Positions 1-4,445 of a stretch of DNA of 5,522 nt are shown here, piece by piece (positions within the stretch are counted from its first letter, which is position 1; each line of letters starts with the position of its first letter). Source of the stretch: Desulfobacterales bacterium (lineage in GTDB: Bacteria; Desulfobacterota; Desulfobacteria; Desulfobacterales; UBA11574); NCBI GenBank assembly GCA_030145595.1, contig JAQYVG010000222.1:1-5522 (forward strand). Direction: 5' to 3'. A program made the position numbers and the translations under genes. The notes beneath the pieces were generated by a model that did not search any database, was not told where the DNA came from, and was given only the letters and a program-made list of their open reading frames with translations.

Positions 1-256
1 CACTGTCTGTAAAGACAAGTATCTCACCTTTAGCAGCGCCAGCGCCGGTGTTACGGCAATATGCCGGCCCATGGTTTTCTGACAATTGAATTAGGCTGTA
101 CGGAAAAGACTGAACTATGTGCGTGGTATTGTCCTGGGAACAATCGTCTACAACAATGACCTCGAAATCTTTAAAACTCTGATTTGACAAAGAATTAAGT
201 AAAGTTAAAATGGTTTCTGCTGCATTGTATGCCGGAACGATAACTGATATTTTCAC
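1..256 (-). CDS. Family 2 glycosyltransferase, N-terminal part (gene runs off the left edge)
   Basis: The visible part is about 85 residues of a GT-A fold (GT2) domain. It opens with KISVIVPAYNAAETI, the classic first beta strand and nucleotide-binding loop. It continues with VIVVDDCSQDNT (about residues 33-44, with the Asp pair that contacts the nucleotide-sugar) and GPAYCRNTGAGAAKGEILVF (about 63-82). It breaks off at TDS, where the metal-binding DxD motif would begin, so the catalytic base and acceptor region lie outside the window. Family members transfer a sugar from a nucleotide-sugar to a polysaccharide, lipid or protein acceptor at the cytoplasmic membrane face; the substrate cannot be told here. 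The GTG at 254-256 gives the usual family start, although its AGAAG is too close to be a good ribosome site. A TTG at 281-283 with a weak upstream GAG would add nine residues. An in-frame stop lies at 293-295. The gene is divergent from pgeF. Confidence 0.9.
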   Translation of the reverse strand, partial: MKISVIVPAYNAAETILTLLNSLSNQSFKDFEVIVVDDCSQDNTTHIVQSFPYSLIQLSENHGPAYCRNTGAGAAKGEILVFTDS

Positions 257-334
257 TTCTTCTAACCGCTTTCTATTCGGCAAAATAAATTCTCAACTTT
301 AACCGGACAATCCGGAACCAAACAGATTTTATTT

Positions 335-410
335 ATCACGAAGGCACGAAAGTACAAAAACACGAAAAAGAAGGAAATAATACAATTTCGTACTTTCGTG
401 TTTTCGTGAT
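335..410. repeat. Inverted repeat built from degenerate octamers (CACGAAAG type)
   Basis: Bases 335-355 and 390-410 are inverted copies matching at 19 of 21 positions, around a 34-base centre. Both arms have an 8-base period: in the left arm CACGAAGG, CACGAAAG, TACAAAAA and CACGAAAA follow one another from 337, and the right arm read on the minus strand gives CACGAAAA, CACGAAAG, TACGAAAT. The element fills most of the spacer between the divergent glycosyltransferase and pgeF genes and ends just before the ATG at 429. From memory, similar CACGAAAG strings occur between genes in many bacterial genomes; no transposase is visible here. As RNA or extruded DNA it could form a 21-base stem. Confidence 0.8.
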
Positions 411-462
411 TATTATTAAAGTTTTTTCATGTTCAAAAGCAATGTAACCTACGTTCATTATC

Positions 463-467
463 AAGGA
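463..467 (+). promoter_or_regulatory. Ribosome binding site (AAGGA) favouring the GTG start of pgeF
   Basis: AAGGA ends nine bases before the GTG at 477. The longer reading starting at ATG 429 has only a T-rich stretch upstream with no Shine-Dalgarno match, and it would begin almost at the edge of the repeat. This makes GTG 477 the better start, but not certainly so. Confidence 0.5.
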
Positions 468-476
468 ACTCAAGGC

Positions 477-1319
477 GTGATTAAAAAGCATATAGATGGT
501 GTTTCGGTTTTCCAATTTCCCAAGCTTACCGGGCTTGCCGATGTGCGTCATGGTATTTTTACAAGAAACACCGGAGAAAGCATAGGTGCGTACCGGAGTT
601 TGAATGTAAGTTTCGATGTAGGCGATGACAGTCGTAATGTTAATCAAAACCGGAAAATTATTTCACGATGTATAGGGGGAGACGACCTTGTTTTCATCGA
701 TCAGGCTCACGGGACCCGAGTCCTGAATTTTAAAAATGAGAGTGAAGTAGCTATGGCGGTGGCGGCAGATGATTTTTCTCAAGATTCACTTGCATACATT
801 AAGAATGGAAAAAATGACGTCTATGCATCTGGTTCCAGTGATAAACTTGTTGGCGATGCCATGGTGTCGAACATTCGCGGGAAATTTCTGGCAATGCAAG
901 TGGCCGATTGCCAATCCGTGCTTATGTATGAGCCTGTTCGGCAGGTGATCGCTAATGTTCACGCCGGGTGGCGCGGCAGCATTAAGAATATAGTCGGCCT
1001 CACAATAAAGACAATGGAACGAAAATTCGGCTGTTATTCCCGTAATATTGTGGCGGGAATCAGCCCGTCGCTGGGACCGTGCTGTGCGCAGTTTGTTAAC
1101 TATCAAAAAGAAATCCCTGCAATGTACTGGAAATACAAGGATGATAGAGATCATTTTGATTTCTGGTCCATAAGCCGCGACCAGCTTTGCGATGCAGGCG
1201 TCTTAATTGAAAACATAGATGTAAGTCAGGTTTGTACAAAGTGTGATACCGGCATTTTTTTTTCTTTTCGTGGAGAAAAAAACACCGGGAGATTTGCATC
1301 CGTTATTGGGCTGGCATGA
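477..1319 (+). CDS. pgeF: PgeF/YfiH-type purine nucleoside phosphorylase (laccase-domain, Cu-oxidase_4 family)
   Basis: This soluble zinc-dependent enzyme family was formerly called polyphenol oxidase or laccase-domain protein. It phosphorolyses adenosine, inosine and guanosine and can deaminate adenosine; the E. coli member has also been linked to peptidoglycan fidelity. From GTG 477 the protein has 280 residues; from ATG 429 it has 296. Homologs are usually about 240-280 residues, which also favours the shorter form. The three metal ligands are present: His in QAHG (residue 78), Cys in VADCQSV (145) and His in HAGWRG (162), numbered from GTG. The family landmarks GIFTRNTG near the N-terminus, ISPSLGPCC in the middle and FFSFRGEKNTGRFASVIGL at the C-terminus are intact. 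The usual ADCxPV appears as ADCQSV. A stretch between QAHG and VADC (about residues 85-135) is longer than in the E. coli protein. The stop codon overlaps the pyrK ribosome site, so the two genes are probably co-transcribed. Confidence 0.9.
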   Translation: MIKKHIDGVSVFQFPKLTGLADVRHGIFTRNTGESIGAYRSLNVSFDVGDDSRNVNQNRKIISRCIGGDDLVFIDQAHGTRVLNFKNESEVAMAVAADDFSQDSLAYIKNGKNDVYASGSSDKLVGDAMVSNIRGKFLAMQVADCQSVLMYEPVRQVIANVHAGWRGSIKNIVGLTIKTMERKFGCYSRNIVAGISPSLGPCCAQFVNYQKEIPAMYWKYKDDRDHFDFWSISRDQLCDAGVLIENIDVSQVCTKCDTGIFFSFRGEKNTGRFASVIGLA

Positions 1320-1322
1320 GGT
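1318..1322 (+). promoter_or_regulatory. Ribosome binding site of pyrK overlapping the pgeF stop codon
   Basis: GAGGT lies eight bases before the ATG at 1331 and shares its first two bases with the TGA of pgeF (1317-1319). This arrangement suggests translational coupling of the two genes. Confidence 0.6.
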
Positions 1323-1330
1323 AACAATCC

Positions 1331-2131
1331 ATGTTTCAGGAAAATGTTCAGATTCTGTGGAATAAAAAGGTAGGACCTTCATATTACCGTATTGGTTTAA
1401 CCTGCCACGAAGGTTATGGCATGGCCAAACCCGGGCAGTTTATCATGCTGCGCCTTCCCGAAAAGACTGCTCCATTCCTGCGACGCCCTTTTTCTATCCA
1501 CAGGATTATAACCACCGACGAACGCGCAACCGGCATAGAACTGCTTTACAAGGTGGTCGGAGACGGAACTGACAAGCTTTCAAGATGCAGGCCAGGTGAT
1601 AGTGCGGATATTCTGGGCCCTTTAGGCAATGGCTTCTCTGTTTCTGATAACTATCAACGAATCGCTATAGTTGCCGGCGGCATCGGGGTTGCTCCCATGC
1701 CTTTTTTGGCTATAGCCTTGCAAACAAAAGGTGTTGATCTTTCGAAATGTACCGTTTTTTTAGGTGGGAACTCGACGGATGATTTGTTGTGCAGGGATGA
1801 TTTCAACCGCTTGGGAATTAAGATACATATTACTACAGACGATGGCAGTACAGGAGACCAGTGTTTTGTTACCCACCCGCTGGAGATGGCGCTGGAGAAG
1901 AACCGGGCGGATATTATTTACGCCTGCGGTCCAATCCAGATGCTTAAATGTGTTGTCGGGATAGCTGAAAAACACAAGATACCGTGCCAGATATCCATAG
2001 AAACAATCATGGCTTGCGGCATGGGGGCCTGCCTGGGGTGTGCTGTTGAAAAAAAAGACGATCCACTCATATACATGCATGCCTGTATGGATGGGCCTGT
2101 TTTTGACGCCGCCACCCTAAAATTTAATTGA
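1331..2131 (+). CDS. pyrK: Dihydroorotate dehydrogenase B electron-transfer subunit (PyrK family, FAD and 2Fe-2S)
   Basis: In class 1B dihydroorotate dehydrogenase this subunit passes electrons from the FMN catalytic subunit PyrD to NAD+, in the cytoplasm and in de novo pyrimidine synthesis. The 266-residue protein has the full family layout. An N-terminal FAD-binding barrel carries LRRPFSIH (residues 50-57). A Rossmann-type NAD domain opens with IVAGGIGVAPMPF (113-125) and includes IYACGP (196-201). A C-terminal iron-sulfur loop follows, with cysteines at 229, 234, 237 and 252 in the CGMGACLGC...C spacing and then MDGPVFDA, which is typical of PyrK. Length and motifs are normal. The oddity is context: pyrD is not next to it on either side. 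The next gene is atpZ, 83 bases on. It could therefore serve a PyrD encoded elsewhere. A related ferredoxin-NADP reductase or sulfhydrogenase gamma subunit is less likely because of the DGPVFDA ending. Confidence 0.88.
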   Translation: MFQENVQILWNKKVGPSYYRIGLTCHEGYGMAKPGQFIMLRLPEKTAPFLRRPFSIHRIITTDERATGIELLYKVVGDGTDKLSRCRPGDSADILGPLGNGFSVSDNYQRIAIVAGGIGVAPMPFLAIALQTKGVDLSKCTVFLGGNSTDDLLCRDDFNRLGIKIHITTDDGSTGDQCFVTHPLEMALEKNRADIIYACGPIQMLKCVVGIAEKHKIPCQISIETIMACGMGACLGCAVEKKDDPLIYMHACMDGPVFDAATLKFN

Positions 2132-2156
2132 CTTGCACCAAATCATGTGTTAGACC
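2128..2156 (+). promoter_or_regulatory. Possible sigma-70 promoter for the atp cluster
   Basis: TTGACT at 2128-2133 matches the -35 consensus at five of six bases and overlaps the pyrK stop. TAGACC at 2151-2156, 17 bases further, is a poor -10 box (three of six) but is preceded by an extended -10 TG at 2148-2149. Transcription would start near 2163 and give a leader of about 50 bases. It remains possible that atp transcription simply reads through from pyrK. Confidence 0.3.
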
Positions 2157-2169
2157 CTCTCTTTCAACC

Positions 2170-2204
2170 GGCCCATCTGGGGCCTTTTCCTTGTCTTAAA
2201 AGGC
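2170..2204 (+). promoter_or_regulatory. Leader with two mutually exclusive hairpins before atpZ
   Basis: GGCCC at 2170-2174 can pair with GGGCC at 2180-2184 and is followed by TTTTCCTT, a weak terminator-like shape. GCCTTTT at 2182-2188 can instead pair with AAAAGGC at 2198-2204, followed by a short T-rich tract. The two stems share bases 2182-2184 and so cannot coexist. The second stem also buries AAAAGG, the only Shine-Dalgarno-like stretch before the atpZ ATG at 2215. This could be a simple attenuator, a remnant of a pyrK terminator, or chance. Confidence 0.35.
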
Positions 2205-2214
2205 GTTCTTTTGC

Positions 2215-2436
2215 ATGAAAAAAGAGAGCTTGCGCACTCTCAAGGATCTGGCATATTACAGTAGTATTGGATTGTCGATGGTCCTTTCAATATTTATCGG
2301 GCTGGCTGTAGGTATATACCTTGACCGCAGGGTATTTAATACAACACCATGGCTTACGTTGATTTTTCTTGGGTTTGGGATTGCAGCAGGATATAGAAAT
2401 ATTGGACTTGCAATAAAAAAAAGCAGAAAACTCTGA
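2215..2436 (+). CDS. atpZ: AtpZ/AtpI-family small membrane protein of the ATP synthase cluster
   Basis: The 73-residue protein has two predicted membrane helices (about residues 16-36 and 44-62) joined by a short polar turn, with basic ends. The pattern GLAVGIYLDRRVFNTTPW, followed by a glycine-rich second helix with LGFGIAAGYRN, is that of the AtpZ/AtpI family (PF09527). Such proteins are encoded at the head of atp operons. Proposed roles are magnesium or calcium transport and help in assembling the c-ring; neither is settled. It is the first gene of the Fo cluster, and atpI follows after 15 bases. The ATG start is the natural choice; its ribosome site is weak (AAAAGG, 11 bases upstream, inside a possible hairpin). 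Length is usual for the family. Confidence 0.8.
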   Translation: MKKESLRTLKDLAYYSSIGLSMVLSIFIGLAVGIYLDRRVFNTTPWLTLIFLGFGIAAGYRNIGLAIKKSRKL

Positions 2437-2437
2437 C

Positions 2438-2442
2438 AGGAA
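2438..2442 (+). promoter_or_regulatory. Ribosome binding site setting the TTG start of atpI
   Basis: AGGAA lies nine bases before the TTG at 2452 and immediately after the atpZ stop (2434-2436). No ATG or GTG start that would keep the whole first membrane helix is available in this frame nearby. Confidence 0.55.
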
Positions 2443-2451
2443 AGATATACT

Positions 2452-2838
2452 TTGGAAATTCAGCAGCGCATTTTGAAATTCGTTACCCGGGCAAATTGGA
2501 TCTTGTTATTTGTTGCCAGTATCCTCGGATTCGCCTTATTACCAACTGATGTTGCGCAGGGAATTTTATTTGGGGGCCTGATCGTCACCGTCAATTTCCA
2601 CTTGCTTTCCCGCACCCTGAAAACGGCCCTCACTCCTCCTCATCTTTCCTCGTTGAGTTCTGTTTTGGCTAAATATTATCTTCGCTTTATTGTTAGCGGT
2701 TTCATTATATTTGTGCTTATATCCGGTCACTATGTTGATCCTTTAGGTCTGTTTATCGGTCTTTCGGTTGTGGTTGTTAGTATAACTATGGCAACCACGT
2801 GCGAATTAAAACATCACATTTTCAAGGAGGCAACTTAA
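2452..2838 (+). CDS. atpI: ATP synthase protein I (AtpI, ATP-synt_I family)
   Basis: This 128-residue integral membrane protein has four predicted helices, at about residues 16-31, 34-52, 71-91 and 95-112. The order and spacing match ATP synthase subunit I (PF03899): two N-terminal helices with a glycine-rich GILFGGLIVTVNFHLL segment, a polar loop, a helix led by LAKYYLRFI, and a final helix. AtpI is not part of the finished enzyme. In other bacteria it helps assemble the c-ring and may affect magnesium uptake. Its place between atpZ and atpB is the standard one. The start is TTG with a good ribosome site. The stop at 2836-2838 is one base from the atpB start, so the two are translationally linked. 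Sequence identity in this family is low, so the call leans on topology and context. Confidence 0.8.
   Translation: MEIQQRILKFVTRANWILLFVASILGFALLPTDVAQGILFGGLIVTVNFHLLSRTLKTALTPPHLSSLSSVLAKYYLRFIVSGFIIFVLISGHYVDPLGLFIGLSVVVVSITMATTCELKHHIFKEAT
2824..2830 (+). promoter_or_regulatory. Strong ribosome binding site setting the GTG start of atpB
   Basis: AAGGAGG, a full match to the Shine-Dalgarno consensus, lies inside the end of atpI and stops nine bases before the GTG at 2840. It supports the GTG as the true atpB start. Confidence 0.75.
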
Positions 2839-2839
2839 G

Positions 2840-3529
2840 GTGGTACATCCATATCTTTTTTTTGTAAAACTGTTTGAAGCGATCGGCCTTGGACATTTTG
2901 CACATGCCTATCCCCATGTCATTTATTCCTGGGTGGTCATGATCATACTTATTGCTCTCAGTGCTTTAGCCGCCAAGAGCGTGTCACTGATTCCTTCAAA
3001 AGCACAGAACGTATTTGAACTTCTTATTTCCGGAATGGAAGAATTTATGATTGAAATCACCGGCGAAGAAGGCCGGTGGGTCTTTCCCCTCATAGCGACG
3101 GTATTTATTTATATTTTTCTAGCCAATTTGATCGGGCTCGTACCCGGTTTTATGCCGCCGACTGCCAGTCTGAACACAACTTTATCATGTGCGCTGGTTG
3201 TAGTTGTTTTTACCCATGTTATCGGTATTAAATATCACGGCGTAGCGTATATAAAGCATTTTATGGGTCCGGTATGGTGGATGGTCCCCATTATATTTCC
3301 CATAGAGGTCATCGGCCATGTGGCACGGATTTTGTCACTGACATTCCGGTTGTTTGGCAACATGATGGGTCATGAACTGGTGTTAATGATCCTTTTTGGT
3401 CTGGCCGGTGCCTTTTTTGCTCCGCTGCCCATCATGGCCCTGGGTATTTTTGTTGCCCTGGTACAGGCTTTTGTTTTCTTTTTACTTTCAATCATGTACT
3501 TTGCCGGTGCCATGGAACATGCCCACTGA
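2840..3529 (+). CDS. atpB: F-type ATP synthase subunit a (Fo stator, ion half-channels)
   Basis: Subunit a sits beside the c-ring in the cytoplasmic membrane and supplies the two half-channels through which ions reach and leave the rotor. The protein has 229 residues, normal for the shorter bacterial form, with about six hydrophobic segments. The essential arginine is present as R170 in SLTFRLFGNMMGHE (E. coli R210). E179 (E. coli E219) follows at the same spacing, and Q209 in LVQAFVFFLLSIMY matches E. coli Q252. PLIATVFIYIFLANLIGLVP (83-102) is the conserved segment before the central loop. It starts with GTG one base after the atpI stop. A 151-base gap separates it from atpE. No missing functional residue was noticed. 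Confidence 0.96.
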   Translation: MVHPYLFFVKLFEAIGLGHFAHAYPHVIYSWVVMIILIALSALAAKSVSLIPSKAQNVFELLISGMEEFMIEITGEEGRWVFPLIATVFIYIFLANLIGLVPGFMPPTASLNTTLSCALVVVVFTHVIGIKYHGVAYIKHFMGPVWWMVPIIFPIEVIGHVARILSLTFRLFGNMMGHELVLMILFGLAGAFFAPLPIMALGIFVALVQAFVFFLLSIMYFAGAMEHAH

Positions 3530-3537
3530 TTAAACGG

Positions 3538-3584
3538 TGAGGGTCTTGCAAAAAGTCACAGAACGACTTCTTGCGCATTCATCA
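3538..3584. repeat. Palindromic repeat-like element in the atpB-atpE spacer
   Basis: GCAAAAAGTC (3548-3557) pairs with GACTTCTTGC (3565-3574) with one mismatch, making a ten-base stem with a seven-base loop. Each arm belongs to a longer motif of the form GACTTTTTnCGAnnCCATCA: the left arm on the minus strand (3538-3558) and the right arm on the plus strand (3565-3584). A third copy occurs at 4426-4445. The element lacks a T-run after the stem, so it is not a classic terminator. It may be a dispersed palindromic repeat, or an mRNA processing or stabilising structure between atpB and atpE. Confidence 0.55.
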
Positions 3585-3586
3585 TG

Positions 3587-3592
3587 TATAAT
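3587..3592 (+). promoter_or_regulatory. Perfect -10 box (TATAAT) before atpE, possible internal promoter
   Basis: TATAAT occurs exactly, just after the hairpin and about 90 bases before atpE. At 16-18 bases upstream there is no good -35 box (CGACTT-like), so promoter strength is doubtful. An extra promoter for atpE would fit the need for about 8-15 c subunits per single a subunit. Confidence 0.3.
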
Positions 3593-3680
3593 ATAAAGAA
3601 TTTAAATTATTGTTTATTTGTTAATAATGGGAGAAAAGGAAGAAGCCAATTAATTAAATCTAACAGGAGGAGAGTAGAGT

Positions 3681-3968
3681 ATGGAAGCACAAGCATTACA
3701 GTTCTTCATTGCTAGCGTAACTGCGGCTGGTTTCGGGATTGCAATTGCCGCCTTTGGGTGTGGTATTGGGCAAGGAATTGGTCTGAAGTCTGCCGTCGAA
3801 GGCATTGCCAGGAATCCCGAATCTTCGGGGAAAGTAACAGTTACCATGCTGATCGGTCTGGCGATGATCGAATCGCTGTGTATTTACGCGTTGGTTGTTG
3901 CTCTGATTCTTATCTATGCGCATCCGCAGGCAGAGGCGATTGCCAAGTTGTTTGGCGCCGGCCACTAA
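3681..3968 (+). CDS. atpE: F-type ATP synthase subunit c (rotor ring proteolipid)
   Basis: The 95-residue protein is a two-helix hairpin; several copies form the rotor ring that turns as ions pass. Helix 1 (about 8-38) has the glycine-rich GFGIAIAAFGCGIGQGIG. The polar loop is ARNPE (43-47), which contacts the central stalk. Helix 2 (about 53-80) carries the ion-binding glutamate E64 in IGLAMIESLCIYALVVALI. Q31, E64, S65 and Y69 line up with Q32, E65, S66 and Y70 of the sodium-binding Ilyobacter c subunit; the following Thr is Leu here. Sodium use is therefore possible but not shown. A C-terminal tail of about 15 residues (HPQAEAIAKLFGAGH) is somewhat longer than usual. AGGAGG at 3665-3670 is a strong ribosome site ten bases before the ATG. 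It is the last gene of the cluster, with a terminator right after it. Confidence 0.96.
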   Translation: MEAQALQFFIASVTAAGFGIAIAAFGCGIGQGIGLKSAVEGIARNPESSGKVTVTMLIGLAMIESLCIYALVVALILIYAHPQAEAIAKLFGAGH

Positions 3969-3990
3969 CAGTAAATCTATAAGCAAACAA

Positions 3991-4033
3991 AACAGGGCTG
4001 TTCCCGTAAAGGGGAGCGGCCCTGTTTTTTTTT
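3991..4033 (+). terminator. Strong rho-independent terminator after atpE
   Basis: Bases 3991-4005 (AACAGGGCTGTTCCC) pair with 4012-4026 over 15 pairs, two of them G-U, around a six-base loop. A run of nine T residues covers 4025-4033. It begins 22 bases after the atpE stop and ends the Fo transcript before any F1 gene. Confidence 0.93.
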
Positions 4034-4042
4034 AAATTCACC

Positions 4043-4071
4043 AGGTTTAAAACCTTCGCCTTTTAGGCGAA
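4043..4071. repeat. Two adjoining short hairpins
   Basis: AGGTTT (4043-4048) and AAACCT (4050-4055) form a near-perfect palindrome. TTCGCCT (4055-4061) and AGGCGAA (4065-4071) form a seven-base stem with a three-base TTT loop. They share base 4055. They lie just after the atpE terminator and have no T-run of their own, so their role is unknown. Confidence 0.5.
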
Positions 4072-4096
4072 AAGCTTTAGCATCATAATGATTTGC

Positions 4097-4189
4097 GGTT
4101 AAGGTTCAGGGTTCAGAGGTTAACCCAGAGCACAGAACCTGGAACTCAGAACCTAGAACGAATAACCCAGAACCCAGAACGGTGAACCT
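4097..4189. repeat. Heptanucleotide repeat array with units in both orientations
   Basis: The region has a clean seven-base period. From 4097 come GGTTAAG, GTTCAGG and GTTCAGA. From 4120 to 4189 ten units of the opposite orientation follow, consensus AGAACCC: TTAACCC, AGAGCAC, AGAACCT, GGAACTC, AGAACCT, AGAACGA, ATAACCC, AGAACCC, AGAACGG, TGAACCT. Because GGTTCAG-type and AGAACCC-type units are nearly complementary, the left part can fold onto the right part. This resembles the short tandemly repeated heptamers described in cyanobacteria; function is unknown. Confidence 0.8.
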
Positions 4190-4211
4190 AATTCGTCCAA
4201 GTACCTTTAGA

Positions 4212-4255
4212 CTGACTTTCAGTCAGAACAGAAATCTACCTACTTTAGCAGGTAG
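4212..4255. repeat. Pair of consecutive short hairpins
   Basis: CTGACT (4212-4217) pairs with AGTCAG (4221-4226) around a TTC loop. Ten bases on, CTACCT (4236-4241) pairs with AGGTAG (4250-4255) around an eight-base loop. Neither is followed by a proper T-run. Their spacing suggests a repeat unit or a small structured RNA, but nothing more can be said. Confidence 0.45.
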
Positions 4256-4330
4256 GGTTTAAAATAATAATACCCGTCTGAAGTCAAAGGTGTCAAGATT
4301 ATTCGAGTTTCCGGAAATACCCTGGAAGTC

Positions 4331-4392
4331 GTAGTATTTTTTCAGGAACGAGGCCATACATATAGTATGCCGAGCGTCTGAAAAAATACTAC
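4331..4392. repeat. 62-base stem-loop with perfect 15-base inverted arms
   Basis: GTAGTATTTTTTCAG (4331-4345) and CTGAAAAAATACTAC (4378-4392) are exact inverted copies. Inside them ACG/CGT (4348-4350 with 4375-4377) and GGC-ATAC/GTAT-GCC (4352-4359 with 4365-4371, one bulged C) extend the fold to a five-base loop. The arms contain A/T runs, but no T-run follows the structure on either strand, so a standard terminator is unlikely. No target-site duplication was seen at the borders. It may be a miniature mobile or REP-like element, or a barrier between the convergent transcripts. Confidence 0.7.
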
Positions 4393-4425
4393 AACCCACC
4401 TGAGGCGGACAAGCGCGGTAGATGG

Positions 4426-4445
4426 GACTTTTTACGACGCCATCA
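4426..4445 (+). repeat. Third copy of the GACTTTTTnCGAnnCCATCA motif, overlapping the transporter stop
   Basis: GACTTTTTACGACGCCATCA matches the right arm of the atpB-atpE spacer element at 14 of 20 positions, and the reversed left arm at 15 of 20. It overlaps the last codons and the stop (4432-4434) of the minus-strand transporter gene, so the motif may have supplied the present C-terminus DLMAS. Confidence 0.45.

Larger units (their letters stand above)
4034..4431. other. Gene-free, repeat-rich intergenic region between converging atpE and transporter genes
   Basis: No open frame with a plausible start, ribosome site and protein-like composition was found on either strand. The stretch instead holds short hairpins, a heptanucleotide array, two further hairpins, a ten-base palindrome TTTCCGGAAA (4308-4317) and a long stem-loop, each listed separately where supported. 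It separates the 3' ends of two convergent genes, where repeats and insertions can accumulate without harm. Confidence 0.7.

Noticed and set aside
303..315. Small CCGGA-CAA-TCCGG hairpin in the spacer before pgeF
   Set aside because: A five-base stem with no T-run is too little to support a terminator or operator.
336..647. A 103-codon minus-strand frame spanning the octamer repeat and the pgeF start
   Set aside because: Its C-terminal part is translated repeat DNA and the rest is antisense to pgeF; no recognisable domain.
786..1154. A 122-codon minus-strand frame inside pgeF
   Set aside because: It is a shadow of pgeF, whose metal-binding motifs prove the plus-strand frame; no start signal or recognisable domain.
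4097..4189. CRISPR array
   Set aside because: The period is seven bases with no spacers between conserved repeats and no cas gene in view.
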